This document shows, piece by piece, positions 60,028 through 64,000 of a stretch of 64,000 bases of DNA (its first letter is position 1; every line of letters starts with the position of its first letter). Under the pieces are notes generated by a model that saw only the letters and a program-made list of their open reading frames with translations, was not told the origin of the DNA and did no database searches. The DNA comes from Cystobacter fuscus DSM 2262 (lineage in GTDB: Bacteria; Myxococcota; Myxococcia; Myxococcales; Myxococcaceae). Position numbers and translations under genes: made by a program. The DNA is taken from NCBI RefSeq assembly GCF_000335475.2, contig NZ_ANAH02000066.1, forward strand, positions 1 to 64,000. The letters run 5' to 3'.

Positions 60028-60888
60028 CTACCCGGGCTCGGGAGGGGAGCCGTGGCGGTAGTGCGTGCGCCAGGCGGCGGGCGTCATCCCGTGGGCCCGC
60101 CGGAAGAGCCGGATGAAGTGGGTGGCGTCCGCGTAGCCCACCCGCTCGGCGATGACGGCGACGATCTCATCGGTGTGCAGCAACCGGCGCCGCGCCTCGC
60201 TCAGGCGCCCCGCGATGATCCACTCCTGCACCGAGCGCCCCGTCGCCTCGCGCACCGCCGTGGTGAGGTGGGCCGGCGAGCGGTGCACCGCCGCCGCCAC
60301 GTCCCGGAGCGACAGCGGCTCCAGGCAGTGCCGCTCGATATAGCGCAGCGCCTCGGTGACGAGGCTGTCGGACGCCCCGGAGCGCTGTCCCCAGGACGCG
60401 GCCCGTGACACCTCGGCGAGGATCAACGTGAGCAGGCTGCGCTCGATGGCGAAGGTGCCTCCGCCCTCGCGCTCCACCTCGTGCCGCAACTCTCGCAGGA
60501 GGCTCTCCAGGAAGGGCCGGCGCCCCTCGGGAATCTTCACCACCGCCGCGGCCCCCGAGCGCACGTGCTCGAAGGGCGCGAGCAGCTCCTCGGAGGCGTC
60601 GTCGCCCAGGAAACACACCGGACAGAAGCCGACGCCCATGAGGTGCGATTGCCGCGAGGCCAGATGCCGGTGCGGCGCGCCCGCGGGGATGAGCAGCACA
60701 TCTCCCTCCTCGAGCGTCCACTGCCCCCGCTGCTCCACGGTGCTGCTGCCTCCGGTATGGAAGGCGAGCACGGCGTAGTCGTGGGTCACGGGGGCATGGG
60801 TGGCCTGGGATTCGGTGGGGCCCCGATGGATGACGAAGAGGGGCCGGCCGTGGCCCTGGCCGTCCTCGGCGCGGACCTTCTCAGACAT
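60028..60888 (-). CDS. AraC-family regulator with cupin N-terminal domain
   Basis: The 286-residue protein has a cupin sensing domain (HAPVTHDYAVLAFHTGGSS, LEEGDVLLIPAGAPHRHLA) and two helix-turn-helix motifs at the C-terminus: LSLRDVAAAVHRSPAHLTTA and IVAVIAERVGYADATHFIRL, then FRRAHGMTPAAWRTHY. It probably binds a small molecule. The ATG at 60888 was preferred over one 42 bases further up. Its target is unknown; the former neighbour is the barrel relic. Confidence 0.9.
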   Translation of the reverse strand: MSEKVRAEDGQGHGRPLFVIHRGPTESQATHAPVTHDYAVLAFHTGGSSTVEQRGQWTLEEGDVLLIPAGAPHRHLASRQSHLMGVGFCPVCFLGDDASEELLAPFEHVRSGAAAVVKIPEGRRPFLESLLRELRHEVEREGGGTFAIERSLLTLILAEVSRAASWGQRSGASDSLVTEALRYIERHCLEPLSLRDVAAAVHRSPAHLTTAVREATGRSVQEWIIAGRLSEARRRLLHTDEIVAVIAERVGYADATHFIRLFRRAHGMTPAAWRTHYRHGSPPEPG

Positions 60889-61156
60889 CGGTGTCCTGGA
60901 GCGCGGGCAAGGTCGATCTCCTCGTGGCAATCACCGTGCGCGACCATAGCAGGTGCCCCGTTGGGCCACGGCGGTGTTGTCCGGGCGTCACCTCGGGACT
61001 CCCTCACCCGGGCGGTGTTCCCGGATGGGGAAGGGAATTGGGCGGTGCGCGCCCTGTCTGGGTACTTTATTTCCCATCCTGTCGCGGCGAGCCCCACCGT
61101 TTGCTCCCGCGAACGGTGGGATTGTCCTGGCGCGCTGTTTGCTCCTGTTCGCGGCC

Positions 61157-63019
61157 ATGAGAATCGCGCTCTTCGCTGGACTCCTCTTGCTGGTGAGCGC
61201 ATGCGGTGGCCCGAGCGAGCCTGCCGTCATGCCCGAGACACCTCCCGCTCAAGCCGACGTGGGAGGCGGCGGGGTCTCGACGCCGCCGGGCCCCGACGTG
61301 CCACGGGATGAGCCGCCTCCCCAGCCGGTTCCACCGCCGAAGGATCCACCGGGGCAGCCACCCCCCGAGCCCCAGACGCCGTCGCGGCCCTCGCCCTCCG
61401 AGCCGCGCTGGCCGGCGCTGCAGACGTCCATTCCCGTCTACGAGCTGACGTTGAGCCAGGCGGACCACGACGCGCTCCACGCGCACATCCACGATCCGCC
61501 CTCCCGGGACTTCAGCGTCATGGGCCGGTTCTCGCTCGAGGGCCGCGCGTACACGGCGGAGCTGAGCTTCCGCGGGCGCTCCTCCAAGACGGACCCGCGC
61601 ATCGTGAAGAAGTCCTGGGACGTGCGCTTCGACAAGAAGGATCGCTTCGAGGGCAAGAAGAACATCGAGCTGCTCGCGGCGTGGAAGGACAGCGGCTACC
61701 TCACCGAGAAGCTCTGGTACGACTTCGCGGCGAGCATCGGGCTGCGCGCGTCGAACGCCCGCTATGCGCACGTGAAGCTGCACCTGGTGCAGCCAGACGG
61801 CTCCGTCATCACCCGCTACGAGGGCGTCTTCACCGAGCTGGAGTCCGTCAACAAGGACTTCCTCGAGGCCCACGGCTTCGACGACGACAGCGACCTGTAC
61901 CGCGCCGGCATGCACGATGGCGAGCTGCGCCCGCCGCCCCAGGAGTCCTACCAGGAGCCCTGGGACAAGAAGACGAACGAGAAGGCGCCCTGGGACGAGC
62001 TGTGGAGCTTCCTGGACGGCATCAACCGCACGCCGCCGCACGCCTTCCCGGCCTTCGTGGAAGAGAACCTGGAGCTGGAGGACTACCTCACCTGGCTGGC
62101 GATGGAGACGCTCATCTCCCATGATCTCCAGGGGGACACGCGCAGCTACCTCGTCTACGACCGCAAGACGGAGAAGTGGACGCACGTGCCGTGGGATCTC
62201 AACAACGCGCTGTCGCTCTACAACCGCACCAACGCCGTCATCCAGGGCGTGAAGAAGTCGCACCCGCTCTTCAGCTTCACTCCGTACGATCCGAAGGTGT
62301 ACGAGCTGCGCGCGGAGCGCCGCGTCTTCGAGGGCATGGAGGACATGAAGCCCGGGTGGAGCACGCTCTCCACGCGCATCTACGATGACCCGGGCCTGCG
62401 CGCCCGCTACGCCGCCCGGCTGCGCCAGCTGCTCGACACGTGGTTCACCGAGGAGAACCTCGGGCCGCGCATCGATGCCATGCACGCGCTGCTGGCGCCC
62501 TACATCCTGCCGGGCCCGGACGGCAAGGCGCGGGATCCCTACGTCAGCACCGAGCACGCCGCGCGCAGCAGCGAGTACCTCCACCGGTTCGTGCGCGAGC
62601 GCCGCGCCTGGCTGCTCGAGCACCTCAAGGACATCGAGTCGCATGGCCAGGGCGCGCTCGTCATCGATCGGGTGGGCCGTGACGCCTCGGGAGCGTTCTG
62701 GGTGCAGCTCTACAACCGGGGCTCGGCGCCCGTGGCGCTCGGGGGGCTCATGCTCACGGGCCACACCCGGCTGCCCGAGCAGTGGACGCTGCCCGCGTCC
62801 ACCCTGGAGCCCGGACAGGTCATCACCCTGCGCCAGGGCGCCGTGGGAGCCCAGGCCCTGGGCGCGACGCTGGACCTCCAGGCTCCCGAGCTCGCGCTGT
62901 ACTCGGCGGACGGGCTGATGGCGCTGGACGTGCTGTGGCTGGCGCCGCTCGAGCCCGGGGAGGCCTACGGGCGCAAGTCCCGAGGGGCGGAGAGCTTCGG
63001 TCCCCAGACGGGCCCGTAG
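61157..63019 (+). CDS. CotH-kinase family lipoprotein with lamin-tail domain
   Basis: The 620-residue protein has a lipoprotein signal (MRIALFAGLLLLVSACGG) and a Pro-rich spacer (about 25-85). The CotH domain, an atypical protein kinase fold, spans ~90-500: YTAELSFRGRSSKTDPRIVK, KSWDVRFDKKDRFEGKKNIE, YEGVFTELESVNKDFLEAHG and THVPWDLNNALSLYN, with the Asp of WDLNN as the probable metal ligand. A lamin-tail (LTD) domain follows (DRVGRDASGAFWVQLYNRGS, LMLTGHTRLPEQWTLPASTL). It should sit on the cell surface and may phosphorylate a spore-coat- or matrix-type protein. Confidence 0.88.
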   Translation: MRIALFAGLLLLVSACGGPSEPAVMPETPPAQADVGGGGVSTPPGPDVPRDEPPPQPVPPPKDPPGQPPPEPQTPSRPSPSEPRWPALQTSIPVYELTLSQADHDALHAHIHDPPSRDFSVMGRFSLEGRAYTAELSFRGRSSKTDPRIVKKSWDVRFDKKDRFEGKKNIELLAAWKDSGYLTEKLWYDFAASIGLRASNARYAHVKLHLVQPDGSVITRYEGVFTELESVNKDFLEAHGFDDDSDLYRAGMHDGELRPPPQESYQEPWDKKTNEKAPWDELWSFLDGINRTPPHAFPAFVEENLELEDYLTWLAMETLISHDLQGDTRSYLVYDRKTEKWTHVPWDLNNALSLYNRTNAVIQGVKKSHPLFSFTPYDPKVYELRAERRVFEGMEDMKPGWSTLSTRIYDDPGLRARYAARLRQLLDTWFTEENLGPRIDAMHALLAPYILPGPDGKARDPYVSTEHAARSSEYLHRFVRERRAWLLEHLKDIESHGQGALVIDRVGRDASGAFWVQLYNRGSAPVALGGLMLTGHTRLPEQWTLPASTLEPGQVITLRQGAVGAQALGATLDLQAPELALYSADGLMALDVLWLAPLEPGEAYGRKSRGAESFGPQTGP

Positions 63020-63066
63020 GGAACGCGCCTGGACTCCGGCATGCTCCCATGCCGGAGGTGGACGCG

Positions 63067-64000
63067 ATGACCTGGCGTGCGAAGGCGGTGGGGCTGGTGT
63101 GGGGGCTGGCCTTGTTGGGATGTGGTGCCCTCCGGCCCGCGTTGGAAGCGCCCGCCAGGGGAGGAGTTCCTCCCGATGGACGGGCGGATCTGCATGTGCA
63201 CGTGACGATGCGCGAGGCGCTGCACCCCTTCTTCCAGGGGGAACCGGGTGGGGCCGAGTTGGCGGACGCACCCGGACAGCGCCTCGTCAACCAGATGGAG
63301 CCCGAGGCGCTGCGGCGCGCGGGGGTACGCCTGGTGCTCGCGACGGTCTGGCCACCGAATGCGTTGCGTCCGGGTCGGGGCGCCCTGGGCGAGGCGCTCC
63401 ACCAACTGGCACTGCTCGAGGACTTCGCCCGGAGGAGTCCGGACTTCGTCCTGGCGTATGGTGCCGGGGAGGCCCGTCAGCGGCTCGCGAGTGGACAGCT
63501 CGTGTTGGTGCCCACGGTCGAGGGGGGCGAGGGCATCCGGCGGGTGGAGGACGTGGACCTGCTGTACGCGGCGGGGGCCCGGTCGATCACCCTGGTGCAC
63601 TTCTTCGACAACTCCGTGGCGGACGCGGCGGATGACCAGTTCGGACCGCTGATGGGACGGCTGACCAACGGAGGGGATGGGGGACTGACGCCGCTGGGCG
63701 TGGAGGTGGTGCGGCGGATGATGGAGCTGGGCATCGTCATCGACGTGGCCCACGCCAGCGACCGGACCATCACCGAGGTGCTCGCCCTGACCGAGCCCGC
63801 CGGGGTGCCGGTGGTCTACTCCCATACCGGGGCGGGGTGGGCGGACACGAGATGCCTGAGTGCTCCGCTCGCGCGCCGGGTGGGAGCGGGCGGAGGGTTG
63901 ATTGGCATTGGGCTCTTCCGGTCGCCGTTTCAGCAGGTGCCGGTGGAGGAGCGCTGGGAGGGATTCGAGCCGGGAACGTGTGACGACGACGTGGCCCATT
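63067..64000 (+). CDS. Membrane dipeptidase lipoprotein, 3' end outside the window
   Basis: The gene starts at the ATG at 63067 with GGAGGT ahead and is still open at the window edge, giving 311 residues. A lipoprotein signal (GLVWGLALLGCGALR) precedes a renal-dipeptidase-type metal hydrolase: RADLHVHVTMREALHP (first metal ligands), LVPTVEGGEGIRRVEDV (Glu), LGIVIDVAHASDRTITEVLA and VPVVYSHTGAGW (His). These enzymes cleave dipeptides with zinc. The C-terminal third is not visible. It lies 47 bp downstream of the CotH gene in the same direction. Confidence 0.88.
   Translation, partial: MTWRAKAVGLVWGLALLGCGALRPALEAPARGGVPPDGRADLHVHVTMREALHPFFQGEPGGAELADAPGQRLVNQMEPEALRRAGVRLVLATVWPPNALRPGRGALGEALHQLALLEDFARRSPDFVLAYGAGEARQRLASGQLVLVPTVEGGEGIRRVEDVDLLYAAGARSITLVHFFDNSVADAADDQFGPLMGRLTNGGDGGLTPLGVEVVRRMMELGIVIDVAHASDRTITEVLALTEPAGVPVVYSHTGAGWADTRCLSAPLARRVGAGGGLIGIGLFRSPFQQVPVEERWEGFEPGTCDDDVAH

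Overview
The window is high-GC DNA with myxobacterial gene content, and the nearest relatives are probably in the Archangium/Cystobacter/Melittangium group. The signs are a DUF2381 protein next to a fused serine/threonine kinase, many lipoproteins with Pro/Gly/Asp-rich linkers, a zinc-ribbon protein with a long Pro/Ala linker, CotH and Kelch-like secreted proteins, a TAXI solute-binding protein and an osmoregulated glucan operon. Genes are packed closely, and many pairs overlap by 4 bp (GTGA or ATGA). The taxonomic placement is inference, since no rRNA gene is present.

Bases 1-7,900 are accessory DNA. They hold an ORF-less group II intron remnant, a low-GC gene with two CxHG-type zinc motifs, a pair of identical-half-site palindromes, an IS4-family transposase gene, and an AbiTii-domain gene cut in two by a second IS4-family element. 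That element has visible inverted repeats and a 13-bp target duplication. A small XRE regulator, a zinc-ribbon/OB-fold protein and a 76-residue repeat protein with its own terminator follow. From 7.9 to 14.3 kb come a DUF2381/kinase pair, a duplicated hairpin-bearing repeat, an orphan membrane protein and a three-gene operon encoding a beta-helix protein.

From 14.3 to 36.8 kb the content is mostly chromosomal. It includes a hemocyanin/prophenoloxidase-like protein with a degenerate copper centre coupled to YebC, polyphosphate kinase, a Kelch pseudogene, a lectin-like secreted protein, a beta-hydroxyacid dehydrogenase, a GT-C membrane protein, HutH, aspartate kinase, an HhH protein, a zinc-ribbon sensor-like protein, a GT2 glycosyltransferase, an NlpC/P60 lipoprotein, a repeat lipoprotein, and an Hsp70/SCP2/helical-protein operon.

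The stretch 36.8-39.2 kb is unusual. Two identical tRNA-Val genes and a tRNA-Pro are followed by three tRNA-like sequences (Phe-, Trp- and Leu-type anticodons) with irregular architecture, and directly after them lies an HNH endonuclease gene and an epoxide-hydrolase relic. From 39.2 to 51.7 kb come TerC, a lipoprotein, an Sfp-type phosphopantetheinyl transferase convergent with a type II thioesterase, a TAXI protein, a Ppx/GppA phosphatase, and the operon opgG - unknown - opgH - SETD3-like SET protein.

The right end (52-64 kb) carries an Ig-like lipoprotein, a receiver-like protein lacking its phospho-acceptor, a tightly coupled operon (LOG, isoprenoid synthase, HAD, VOC), an aldo/keto reductase, a YdjM-type hydrolase, an AraC regulator abutting an outer-membrane barrel relic, a CotH-kinase lipoprotein and a membrane dipeptidase cut by the window edge. 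The leading candidates for something new are the hemocyanin-like protein, the odd tRNA array beside the HNH gene, and the LOG/isoprenoid operon.
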